Assembly (NCBI GenBank): GCA_040235375.1
Contig: JBECKQ010000216.1
Span: 1-25,840, forward strand
Reading direction: 5' to 3'
From: JBECKQ01 sp040235375
GTDB lineage: Bacteria; Planctomycetota; Phycisphaerae; UBA1845
Length of the DNA stretch: 25,840 bases
This document shows positions 1 to 7,062 of this stretch, piece after piece (the stretch's first letter is position 1; every line of letters starts with the position of its first letter). A program made the translations under genes and the position numbers. A model generated the notes under the pieces. It had not been told where the DNA came from, did no database searches, and saw only the letters and a list, made by a program, of their open reading frames with translations.

Positions 1-1455
1 GAGCATCACGAGTCGCACGCGGCGAGCGCGTTCTTCCCCTCTCCCTTCGACGAAGCGGCCATCCTGACCATCGACGGCGTCGGCGAGTGGGCGACGGCCA
101 GCTACGGCGTCGGGCGCGGCAACCGGATCGAAGTTACGCACGAGATGCACTTCCCCCACTCTGTGGGGCTGCTGTACACGGCGTTCACCTACTACTGCGG
201 GTTCAAGCCGAACTCGGGCGAGTACAAGCTCATGGGGCTGGCCCCCTATGGCGAGCCGATCTACAGCGATCTGATCCTCGACAAGATGGTGCACCTGAAG
301 GACGACGGCTCGATCCGCCTGGACATGTCCTACTTCAACTACTGCCAGGGCCTGACCATGACCAGCCGCAAGTTCCACGATCTGTTCGGGGGACCGCCGC
401 GGACCAAGGAGAGCCGGCTGACGCAGCGGGAGATGGATATCGCCGCGAGCATCCAGGAGGTGACGGAGCGGATCATGCTGCGGGCGGCGCGGCACGTGCA
501 GGCGCAGACGGGGATGAAGAACCTGGTGCTGGCCGGCGGCGTGGCGTTGAACTGCGTGGGCAACGGGCGAATCCTGCGCGAAGGGCCTTTCGAGAATATC
601 TGGATTCAGCCGGCCGCGGGCGACGCGGGCGGAGCGCTGGGGGCGGCGACGTTCGTGTGGTACCAGTTGCTCGACAACCCGCGGAAGGCGGAGCCGAACG
701 ACTCGCAGTACGGCTCGCTGCTCGGGCCGGCGTTCGCCGCGGATGAAACGCGGGCGATGCTCGATGGGCTCGGGGCGACGTACCACGAGTGCGCCGGCGA
801 GGACGAGGTCGTCGAGCGCGTCGTTCAGGCGATCGAGGATCAGAAGGTCGTCGGTCACATGCACGGCCGGATGGAGTTCGGGCCGCGGGCCCTCGGTTCG
901 CGGTCGATCATCGGCGACGCGCGGTCGACCGAAATGCAGTCGGTGATGAACCTGAAGATCAAATTCCGCGAGTCGTTCCGGCCGTTCGCGCCGTGCGTGC
1001 TGCGCGAGCACGTGCACGAGTATTTCGAGATGCGACCGCAGGAGGACAGCCCGTACATGCTGCTCGTGGCGCCGGTGCGGCCGGAGATTCGCACGCAGGT
1101 CAACGGGCAGGCGAAGGGCCTGGAGAAGCTCAAGCAGATTCGCTCGAGCGTGCCGGCGATCACGCACGTGGATTACTCGGCGCGGGTGCAGACGGTCGAT
1201 CCCGTTCGGCATCCGCGGATGCACCGGATCATGTCGGCGTTCCGGGATCGGACGGGGATGCCGGTGATCATCAACACGAGCTTCAACGTTCGCGGCGAGC
1301 CGATTGTGTGCTCGCCGGAGCATGCGTACCGCTGCTTTTTGGGAACGAACATGGACGTGCTGGTGATCGACAACTTCGTTCTTTACAAGGACGAGCAGCC
1401 GAGCGCGAAGAAGCACGAGGTGGATGAGTACCTGGCGCAGTTTGATCTGGACTAG
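1..1455 (+). CDS. Carbamoyltransferase, NodU/CmcH family (5' end outside window)
   Basis: The frame is open from base 1, so the gene starts upstream; 484 C-terminal residues are visible of a family usually near 570-620. The family transfers a carbamoyl group from carbamoyl phosphate, via carbamoyl-adenylate, to a hydroxyl of a sugar or natural product in the cytoplasm. Visible family signatures are the histidine motif EHHESHAASAF at the window edge, followed by LTIDGVGEWAT of the Kae1-like ATPase fold, then GRMEFGPRALGSRSI near positions 865-905, the KFRESFRPFAP stretch near 960-990, and the C-terminal NTSFNVRGEPIV block near 1273-1308. It is followed by SxtJ-like and DUF5989-like genes, an arrangement I recognise from saxitoxin-type and planctomycete loci. 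The substrate cannot be told from the sequence. Confidence 0.93.
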   Translation, partial: EHHESHAASAFFPSPFDEAAILTIDGVGEWATASYGVGRGNRIEVTHEMHFPHSVGLLYTAFTYYCGFKPNSGEYKLMGLAPYGEPIYSDLILDKMVHLKDDGSIRLDMSYFNYCQGLTMTSRKFHDLFGGPPRTKESRLTQREMDIAASIQEVTERIMLRAARHVQAQTGMKNLVLAGGVALNCVGNGRILREGPFENIWIQPAAGDAGGALGAATFVWYQLLDNPRKAEPNDSQYGSLLGPAFAADETRAMLDGLGATYHECAGEDEVVERVVQAIEDQKVVGHMHGRMEFGPRALGSRSIIGDARSTEMQSVMNLKIKFRESFRPFAPCVLREHVHEYFEMRPQEDSPYMLLVAPVRPEIRTQVNGQAKGLEKLKQIRSSVPAITHVDYSARVQTVDPVRHPRMHRIMSAFRDRTGMPVIINTSFNVRGEPIVCSPEHAYRCFLGTNMDVLVIDNFVLYKDEQPSAKKHEVDEYLAQFDLD

Positions 1456-1464
1456 AAGAGCGGA

Positions 1465-1505
1465 TGTTGGGCTCTTCGACTGGTAAGCTGTTGGGCTGTT
1501 CGACT
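1465..1505 (+). repeat. Imperfect 24-bp-period tandem repeat
   Basis: A 17-nt unit TGTTGGGCTCTTCGACT at 1465-1481 recurs at 1489-1505 with one change (C to G at the tenth base), a 24-bp period. A weaker third half-unit (TTGGGTTGTTGGG) follows to about 1520. It lies directly after the carbamoyltransferase stop codon, with no open frame of its own. Confidence 0.6.
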
Positions 1506-1562
1506 ATTGGGTTGTTGGGGGACAAGAGGGTTGGTGTGGCGCATCGAGAAACCCTCCCCCGG

Positions 1563-1584
1563 CCCCTCCCTGCAAGGGAGGGGG
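1563..1584. repeat. Dispersed palindrome, copy 1 (CCCCTCCCT / AGGGAGGGG arms)
   Basis: Two perfect 9-nt arms at 1563-1571 and 1575-1583 enclose a 3-nt loop (GCA). The 22-nt element recurs at 6655-6676 with a single difference in the loop. Here it is intergenic, 41 nt before the SxtJ-like gene. A hairpin in mRNA is expected; whether it terminates transcription is unknown because no U-tract follows. Confidence 0.7.
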
Positions 1585-1624
1585 GTTGCACGGAGCGTTG
1601 GCGGAATAGAGGAATGGGCGGCTG

Positions 1625-2068
1625 ATGGCGGCGGTGAAACTTAATCTGAATCCGGAGCCGAGGACGCTTCGGCAGTTCGGCCTGATCGGGCTGGCGGCAT
1701 TTGTGCTCTTTGCCGTGCTGGCGTGCTGGAGAAAGGTCGTCTTTGCGGCGCTGCCCGAGTCGGCGGTGATGCCGACGGTGTGGGTGCTGGGCGTGCTGGC
1801 GGCGTACTGCGGCGTGTTTGCGGCGGTCGCTCCGAAGGGGCTGAGGCCGCTGTACGTGCTGCTGACGGTCGTGTTTTATCCGGTGGGAGTGGTCGCGTCG
1901 TACTTGATTATGGGAATTGTGTTCTTTGTCGTATTGACTCCGGTGGCGTTGATCTTCAAGCTGGTGGGGCGAGATCCAATGTGCCGGAGGTTCGACGCGG
2001 AAGCGCAGACGTACTGGGTCGAGCGCAAGCCGACGGCGGACATGAAGCGCTATTTCAGGCAATTCTGA
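1625..2068 (+). CDS. SxtJ-like integral membrane protein
   Basis: A 147-residue protein with about four hydrophobic segments: roughly residues 18-36, 48-68, and a long stretch 73-114 that could hold two helices. The tail carries the GRDPMCRRF and YWVERKP motifs that I recognise from SxtJ-like proteins (saxitoxin operon protein SxtJ). The biochemical role of the family is not established. It sits between a carbamoyltransferase and a DUF5989-like gene, the neighbourhood in which this family is usually found, so a membrane role linked to the carbamoylated product is a reasonable inference. The ATG at 1625 is chosen because the preceding frame has no better start and GGAATGGGCGG lies just upstream. 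The 169-nt gap before it carries repeats. Confidence 0.8.
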   Translation: MAAVKLNLNPEPRTLRQFGLIGLAAFVLFAVLACWRKVVFAALPESAVMPTVWVLGVLAAYCGVFAAVAPKGLRPLYVLLTVVFYPVGVVASYLIMGIVFFVVLTPVALIFKLVGRDPMCRRFDAEAQTYWVERKPTADMKRYFRQF

Positions 2069-2081
2069 CGGGGTGGCGATC

Positions 2082-2303
2082 ATGGTCGATCAGGAAACCG
2101 GTACACCGCGCGGGCGTCGAGAGGAATTCCTTCGCGCGTCGCGTGAAGCGCGGCCGAGCCTTCTGGCCGAGTTCTGGGATTTCCTGAAGCACAACAAGAA
2201 GTGGTGGCTTATTCCGATCCTGGTGACGATCGTCCTGGTCGGGATACTGGTTGCGGTCGCCTCGAACCCCGCGGCGGCGCCGTTCATTTATCCGCTGTTT
2301 TGA
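2082..2303 (+). CDS. DUF5989-like small membrane protein
   Basis: A 73-residue protein with a charged N-terminus (RREEFLRASREARPSLLAEF), the motif FLKHNKKWWLIPI, one transmembrane helix and the ending APFIYPLF. This pattern (KKWWL-P-helix-APFIYxLF) is characteristic of the DUF5989 family, which accompanies SxtJ and NodU-like carbamoyltransferases. The ATG at 2082 is preferred over an in-frame GTG at 2073 because GGGGTGG at 2070-2076 is well placed for it. The gap after the SxtJ-like gene is only 13 nt, so the two are almost certainly co-transcribed and probably translationally coupled. The function is unknown. Confidence 0.82.
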   Translation: MVDQETGTPRGRREEFLRASREARPSLLAEFWDFLKHNKKWWLIPILVTIVLVGILVAVASNPAAAPFIYPLF

Positions 2304-2390
2304 TTGTGAAATCGTCTCGCGGAGCAGACCGCAAGTGCAAGCCTTTTGCGCGCACACCGGCGCGGCCACGGGCGAATGCACTCACCGGGA

Positions 2391-3476
2391 TCATGGGGCC
2401 TGGTCGGGCGGCTGTTGGTCGGCGCGGGCGCGTTGCGCCGCGGTGGGCAGGAGCTGGATGCGCTGCTGGAGCTCGGCGAACATCTGATCGATGGGGCCAT
2501 ACAGGCGCTCGATCTCGGCGTTAACGTCGTCTTGATCCGCGTTCCGGGCTGCCTGGGGATCGGTGCCGGAAATCATACGCTCGAGCTTGGCGACCTCGTC
2601 GCGGTGCAGGTGGATGTGATCGACGGCGCGGGCGATCATTTCGCGAAGGATCGAGTCGGCGGTGTTTCGCTGGCTGCGATCGAGTTCGTAGTGGTCGCAG
2701 AACGCGGCCACGTACTGCTCCCACGCGGTGAGCTCCTCGCCGATGCGCTGAGGGATATCCGGGCCGAACGACTCAGCCGGCGCCGGCTGCCGGGCCGTGG
2801 GGGCGGCCTGGTGGGCAGGGGAGGCCTGTCGTTCGAGAACAGGTTCCGGGCGGCGCTGACCTTCCGACGCTGAGGCGGCGGATTCCTCGGCCAGGCCGTT
2901 CGTGTCGGCCGGCTGCCACCATTCATCGTCCCGAAAGCTGCCGGTGCTCCAGCGTTTCAACGTGCGCTGGTACTTGAGCATGGACGCGGCGCTGCGCGCT
3001 GTGCGCGCATCAAAGAGGAGGCGCTGCCGCGGGGTAAGGATTTCGCGCAAGCCGGCCTGCCCGTCACCCAGCTCGCCTCGGGCTTTCTCGAACAGCGGCA
3101 GGGCGCGAGCGGCCCAGTGGGCGACCTGTTCGGCAGAGGGGGGTGTATCGGCGTGGCGCGCCCGTTCGAACTCACCAAGCAGCGGCTCGATCTGGCTGCG
3201 GTTGTCGTCGATGAAGTTCGTCCAGCTTTCGGTTATCTGCCGGCGGAAGGCCTGCTTCTGCCGGGCGTCGAGGTTGTATTCCTGGGCCGCCATGTCGGAC
3301 CAGTGGGCGGCGAGCAGCTTGACCGCCAGCGGGTGCAGTGCGTAGCGGACGCCGGCCGGCTGTGTGGCCGGCGCGGGCGAGGCCTCGGGCGACTGGGCGA
3401 GCGCAGCAGAGGCAAAAAACAGAGTGGCCGCGACGGCGATGCCGAAGTCGATGAGCCTGGACGGTGTTGCTGTCAT
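2391..3476 (-). CDS. Exported protein of unknown function with two similar helical halves
   Basis: A 361-residue protein with a Sec signal peptide (hydrophobic core within residues 9-27, likely cleavage after ASAALAQ). The mature part is mostly charged helix, with a Pro/Ala/Gln-rich linker around residues 210-245. Two segments resemble each other: YNLDARQ starting at residue 67 and YELDRSQ starting at residue 263, each followed by an amphipathic helix. A motif ILTPRQRLLFDAR near residue 148 recalls the LTxxQ motif of Spy/CpxP periplasmic proteins, but the similarity is too weak to assign the family. It is probably periplasmic. It lies 55 nt downstream of the next minus-strand gene and may share its transcript. 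The GC-rich, convergent 3' end faces the DUF5989-like gene. Confidence 0.8.
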   Translation of the reverse strand: MTATPSRLIDFGIAVAATLFFASAALAQSPEASPAPATQPAGVRYALHPLAVKLLAAHWSDMAAQEYNLDARQKQAFRRQITESWTNFIDDNRSQIEPLLGEFERARHADTPPSAEQVAHWAARALPLFEKARGELGDGQAGLREILTPRQRLLFDARTARSAASMLKYQRTLKRWSTGSFRDDEWWQPADTNGLAEESAASASEGQRRPEPVLERQASPAHQAAPTARQPAPAESFGPDIPQRIGEELTAWEQYVAAFCDHYELDRSQRNTADSILREMIARAVDHIHLHRDEVAKLERMISGTDPQAARNADQDDVNAEIERLYGPIDQMFAELQQRIQLLPTAAQRARADQQPPDQAP

Positions 3477-3531
3477 AGTCAGAAGATTCTACACGAAAGC
3501 GGCGTTTGCGCCGCGGTGCGGAGATCGGTTC

Positions 3532-4536
3532 TCAAGAGTCCGCCTTGACGAGCGAGGCGAGCGTATCGGCACAGTCACGGGCGCGCTGGTCGGCGGATCG
3601 GGCCCGAAGGAGACCGGCGATGAGTTCCTCGATACCCGGCGAGCCTGCTGCCGCTGCCGTGATCGCGCCGACATCGCAAAGTGGGGCGAGCGCCTCGCCT
3701 GCTGCCTGGCAAGCGGCCAGCCATTCATCGAGGGGATTGCGGAACGTATCGTCCGCGGAGGCCCGGCGATCGCCCAGGAAGAGGGCGGCGGCGGCGCGGT
3801 TCGCGACGATGGTCGAGGCAAAGGCCGCGTGCGCCGCGGCCGCGACCTCCAGGCCTGCCGGATCGCGAAGGTCCGCATCCAGGCGGATGCGCCAACGATC
3901 GTAGGCCTCCGGGCCGGTGACGACGTCGGCCTCGCCGTCACTTCGGTTGTACAGGAAACATCTGGCGGCCCCCACTGCGGCTCGCAGCAGGGCTGCGTCG
4001 TCTGGCTGGCGAGGAGCAAGCTCCTCGACGACGTAGCATTGGAGGGCCGGCTCCTTCAGTGCCAGCATGCTGTCACTTCCGGCCGTGCAGCCGGCCAGTC
4101 CGAGCCCGTCGTTCGACGTCGCGGTGATGATGCCCCAGTGGTCGGACCAGGGATCGGGCCATCCGCGAAAGGCGATTACGGGCTGGCCGTTGGCGAGGGC
4201 GGTCTCGATCAGCGGCAGATAGCTGTCGAGGAAGTGTTCGCGGTACTCGCGCGATTGTTCGAGGCCGCGGCGAGCGTGGGGCGGGTGCAGGTCGCGCAGG
4301 CGGATGCCGAACAGGTCCGCGGCCGGCAGGAGGTTTGCATCCCGGGCGAAGGCCGGCCATCGCGCGACGGAGCCCTGGACAGTCGCGGCGGTGATGGTGA
4401 AGGACAATCCGAGCGCCGCGTTGATATCGCGATAGCGCGATCGCTGGCCGGCCGAGTCGAGCAGCGCCAGGGTTGCGAGTGAGAGCGACTCCTGAGCCCG
4501 GATCGCCGCAGGCATGCAAATGGCGTCGAAAGACAT
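3532..4536 (-). CDS. Hypothetical protein, possibly BtrH/C39-like papain-fold domain
   Basis: A 334-residue protein without a signal peptide or membrane helix. I do not recognise it firmly. The layout is an N-terminal helical part, ALGLSFTITAA near residue 41, then NGQPVIAFRGW and DHWGIITA (about residues 115-140). This resembles BtrH-type and other C39-peptidase-like proteins, where a GxPVI strand precedes a WGIITG strand. The C-terminal half (about 185-330) is Ala-rich helical with AYDRWRIRLD. A cysteine (CMPAA, residue 7) and His132 (in SDHWG) are present, but the cysteine is not in an obvious catalytic setting. The start is the first ATG of the frame; no clear ribosome-binding site is visible. 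The function is unknown. Confidence 0.75.
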   Translation of the reverse strand: MSFDAICMPAAIRAQESLSLATLALLDSAGQRSRYRDINAALGLSFTITAATVQGSVARWPAFARDANLLPAADLFGIRLRDLHPPHARRGLEQSREYREHFLDSYLPLIETALANGQPVIAFRGWPDPWSDHWGIITATSNDGLGLAGCTAGSDSMLALKEPALQCYVVEELAPRQPDDAALLRAAVGAARCFLYNRSDGEADVVTGPEAYDRWRIRLDADLRDPAGLEVAAAAHAAFASTIVANRAAAALFLGDRRASADDTFRNPLDEWLAACQAAGEALAPLCDVGAITAAAAGSPGIEELIAGLLRARSADQRARDCADTLASLVKADS

Positions 4537-5038
4537 GGCGGCGATTCTAGTTTGAGCCGTGCGGCGCGAAAAGTTTTATGTATCCAGCTTCCTTGCGGCG
4601 CCAGGCGGGACCCCCAGTCTGTGCGTGAATTTCCGCAATCGCATCGTGCGTGCAACCGCCTGATTGATCGTTGGTTGCGCGCGCGGCGACAATCGCGCGA
4701 GAACGCGCGTATGAAGTCGCGGCGGCCGCACCGTCGATGTACCGCTAAGTCAGACGTCGCGCTCGACGACCCAGATCGGCTGCCGTTCGGCGACGACGTC
4801 CGGTGTTCCTTGGAGGGGATGTGCCGCAGGTTGCGGCGGCATGGGAGCGGCGGTGGCATGCGGTATGCCTGATTCAGAATCAGGAGGTCGCGCCGGCGCG
4901 GATGGTGCGTCCGCACCGGCTCGGGCCCAGCGGCAGCGGGCCAGACGGAAGCACTGGGGCGCGGGCGCCTGACCATGCCCGCCTGAGCGATGGCGCGGAG
5001 GCAGGCTGTCCGAAGCAGGCCCGGCAGGGACGCTCGCG
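4537..5038. other. 502-bp divergent intergenic region upstream of the hydrogenase operon
   Basis: This region separates the minus-strand pair from the receiver-kinase-hox operon and must hold promoters for both. I could not assign a convincing sigma70 or sigma54 promoter. It contains a 15-nt perfect palindrome CTGATTCAGAATCAG at 4869-4883 and a GGTGCG-TC-CGCACC inverted repeat at 4904-4917. A GTG-initiated 79-codon frame (4803-5042) ends in an ATGA overlap with the receiver gene, but its Arg/Gly/Pro-rich composition looks non-coding. Confidence 0.5.
4869..4883. promoter_or_regulatory. 15-bp palindrome, candidate operator
   Basis: CTGATTC and GAATCAG arms flank a single A. The site lies 156 nt before the start codon of the first gene of the receiver-kinase-hox operon. 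A perfect 7+1+7 palindrome in a divergent promoter region could be a binding site for a dimeric regulator, or a copy of a dispersed repeat. No promoter elements near it allow a choice. Confidence 0.3.
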
Positions 5039-5443
5039 ATGAGTGCCGCAGGTAAACGCATAGCCGTATTCGCCGATGACGCACGCGTCCACGAAGTCTT
5101 ATGCAGGATTCTCGCGCCGCTTCATTGCGAAGTCGCGTGGGTGCCGACCGCCCAATTTCAATTCGAGTCGCTTCACCTCGAGCCCGCGGACCTTGCCGTG
5201 GTCCACGTGGACCTGGAGTCGCCCGAGGCCGGCATTGCCGTGCTGGCCACCATCACGGACAGCAAGTGGGCGGGCGGCGTCGCCGTCGTCACGGAATTGG
5301 GGCACGTGGACGAATCCGATTATGATCTCCGGCTGTCGGCCGGCTGCGAGCGCGCGGAGTCATTCCTCAACCGCGCCGTGGAGGCGCAGGCCATCCGCGA
5401 TCTCGTCCGGCGGATCTGCGAAAGCGAGGAGTGTGGGGTTTGA
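5039..5443 (+). CDS. Degenerate response-regulator receiver domain, stand-alone
   Basis: A 134-residue protein that fits a single CheY-like receiver without an output domain. The acidic pair is D13-D14 in FADDARV, the likely phosphoacceptor is D58 in VVHVDLES, and the switch residue is T85 in VVTELG. The otherwise near-invariant lysine of the KP motif is replaced by Asn (N111 in SFLNRAV). Loss of that lysine in known receivers usually impairs phosphorylation-induced switching, so this may be a pseudo-receiver or adaptor. The end of the gene overlaps the start of the histidine kinase, indicating translational coupling; it is the first gene of the hydrogenase operon. The ribosome-binding site (CAGGGA) is weak. 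Confidence 0.75.
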   Translation: MSAAGKRIAVFADDARVHEVLCRILAPLHCEVAWVPTAQFQFESLHLEPADLAVVHVDLESPEAGIAVLATITDSKWAGGVAVVTELGHVDESDYDLRLSAGCERAESFLNRAVEAQAIRDLVRRICESEECGV

Positions 5444-7062
5444 ACCCACCGGCTTCAGGGCAACAGCCGCCGATCAACCTTCCGAACGGGCCAAGTCGTA
5501 CCGCTACGCTCGTTGCGATGCTGCGCCTGCAATGGTTCATCCACGTGCGGTGGGTGATGGTCGGTTTTGCCGCGGCCGCGCTGATCGTCGAACGACTGAC
5601 GGTGGCGGGCGCGTGGCGACCAACGGGCCTGTACGTGGTGGTGATTCTCGTCGCGCTTGTGAACGTCGTGTGGATGATCACGTCGCGGCTGCTGTCGGCG
5701 CGGCTTCAAGCGTCGCCGGCGTCGGACGACAAGCCGCACCGGGTCGCGCAGCTCTTCGCGAACGCCCAGGTCGGGGTCGATCTCGTGCTGCTCACGCTGA
5801 TCCTCCGTTATACGGGCGGCGTCGAAAACCCGATGTTCATGTTCTATGTGTTTCACATCGCCATCGGGGCGTTTCTGGTGAGCACGTGGCAGGCGCTGTT
5901 GCACTGCGTCTGGGCGATCGCGCTGTTTGCCGTCCTTGGCGTCGGAGAGCTGAGAGGCTGGATCGCGCCGCACTATCCGCTGCTGCCGAGTGTCGTGTTG
6001 CCCTCGTTGCACCTGATTCCCGCGTTCGTGGCGGTCGCCGTTCTGATCCTGGCCTCCGGCGTGCTGGGAACGTTCTATCTCACGCAGCGTGTTGCCTCGC
6101 GCCTCGAAGAGCGGGAGCGTCAGCTTCGCCAAGCCCTCGCCGGTCTCCAAGCGTCGGAAGCGGCAATCCGGCGATTGCAGCAGCGGCGATCGCGCTTCAT
6201 GCAAACCGCGGCGCACCAGTTGAAGAGCCCGCTGACCGGCATACAGATGCTCGCCGGTCTGATCCGCGACGACATCGTCAAAGAGGCCGCGGTCAAGGGC
6301 ACCGCGGAGAAGGTGGTGCGCCGCTGCCAGGAGGGCCTCGCCACGGTGACCGAACTGCTGACGCTGGCGCGCCTGCAGGACGCGGATCCGTCGCGGCACG
6401 ACCAGGCAATGGCCGACGTGGTTGCCGTTGTGCGGGAAGTTTGCCAGCGCCGCGACCTGCAAGCGAAGCACGCCGGATTGACCCTGTCCTGCGACGCGCC
6501 GGCGGGCGAGAAGCTGGCGGCGCGCATCGACCGCATGGACCTGGCGGACTGCGTCGACAATCTGGTGGAGAACGCGATCAAGTATACGCCGGCCGGGGGA
6601 AAAGTGTGCGTGACGGCAGGGCGACGATCGCCCTCGCGTTCGACGCACGCCCAGCCCCTCCCTGGAAGGGAGGGGGATGTTATTGCGTTGAGTTGGCCGG
6701 AGGGGGGGCCGGAGCTTGCAGGCGAACAGGTGTTTGTCAGCGTGCAGGACACGGGAATGGGAATCGACCCGAAGGAGCTTACCGGCAAGGCGACGTTGTT
6801 CGATTCGTTTCGTCGTGGCGTGGGGGCCCTGACGGCGGGGATACCGGGCAGCGGCCTGGGGCTGTCGATCGTCCGCATGGTAATCGAACAGGCCGGTGGC
6901 CGGATCGAGATTGCGACAAAGCCCGAGGAGGGATCGACGTTCACTATCGTCTTCCCGGCGGCGGCAGCGGCGACCGCCGGCGCGGCGCGTCCGGCGACTG
7001 CGCCGGAAACCGCTGCAGAGGCAACTTGGCATAGCTCGAAAAACGAGCGGGGAAGCACATGA
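5440..7062 (+). CDS. Membrane sensor histidine kinase with RegB-like sensor region
   Basis: TTG at 5440 is chosen because GAGGAG at 5426-5431 lies 8 nt upstream; GTG at 5431 is the alternative. About six hydrophobic segments fill residues 30-205. RW at 37-38 in the first helix and GGVENPM at 126-132 between helices match the RegB/PrrB pattern, where GGxxNPF binds quinone. A short coiled coil (about 210-250) leads to the H-box with H259 in AAHQLKSPL. The ATPase domain shows the N-box (DNLVENAIKY from 373), the G1 box (DTGMGID from 437) and the G2 box (GSGLGL from 470). Residues 395-430 are an unusual Pro/Arg-rich insertion, part of it encoded by a dispersed palindrome. The cysteine that RegB carries near its H-box is absent. 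The stop overlaps the hoxF start by 4 nt (ATGA), so expression is tied to the hydrogenase. Confidence 0.9.
   Translation: MNPPASGQQPPINLPNGPSRTATLVAMLRLQWFIHVRWVMVGFAAAALIVERLTVAGAWRPTGLYVVVILVALVNVVWMITSRLLSARLQASPASDDKPHRVAQLFANAQVGVDLVLLTLILRYTGGVENPMFMFYVFHIAIGAFLVSTWQALLHCVWAIALFAVLGVGELRGWIAPHYPLLPSVVLPSLHLIPAFVAVAVLILASGVLGTFYLTQRVASRLEERERQLRQALAGLQASEAAIRRLQQRRSRFMQTAAHQLKSPLTGIQMLAGLIRDDIVKEAAVKGTAEKVVRRCQEGLATVTELLTLARLQDADPSRHDQAMADVVAVVREVCQRRDLQAKHAGLTLSCDAPAGEKLAARIDRMDLADCVDNLVENAIKYTPAGGKVCVTAGRRSPSRSTHAQPLPGREGDVIALSWPEGGPELAGEQVFVSVQDTGMGIDPKELTGKATLFDSFRRGVGALTAGIPGSGLGLSIVRMVIEQAGGRIEIATKPEEGSTFTIVFPAAAAATAGAARPATAPETAAEATWHSSKNERGST
6655..6676. repeat. Dispersed palindrome, copy 2, inside the kinase coding sequence
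   Basis: Arms CCCCTCCCT (6655-6663) and AGGGAGGGG (6667-6675) enclose the loop GGA. It is identical to the copy at 1563-1584 except for one loop base. It is translated in frame as PLPGREG between the N-box and G1 box of the histidine kinase. Confidence 0.7.

Noticed and set aside
4803..5042. A 79-codon GTG-initiated frame ending in an ATGA overlap with the receiver gene
   Set aside because: The overlap is attractive, but the Arg/Gly/Pro-rich translation has no fold-like pattern and third-position base use is mixed; kept only as a possibility.
6625..6732. Kinase as a pseudogene broken by a repeat
   Set aside because: The insertion keeps the reading frame and the N, G1 and G2 boxes are all intact.
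5076..7034. A 652-codon plus-strand frame overlapping the receiver and kinase genes
   Set aside because: It is Arg/Gly/Ala-rich with no domain character, while the overlapping frame has clear receiver and kinase motifs; it is a high-GC shadow.
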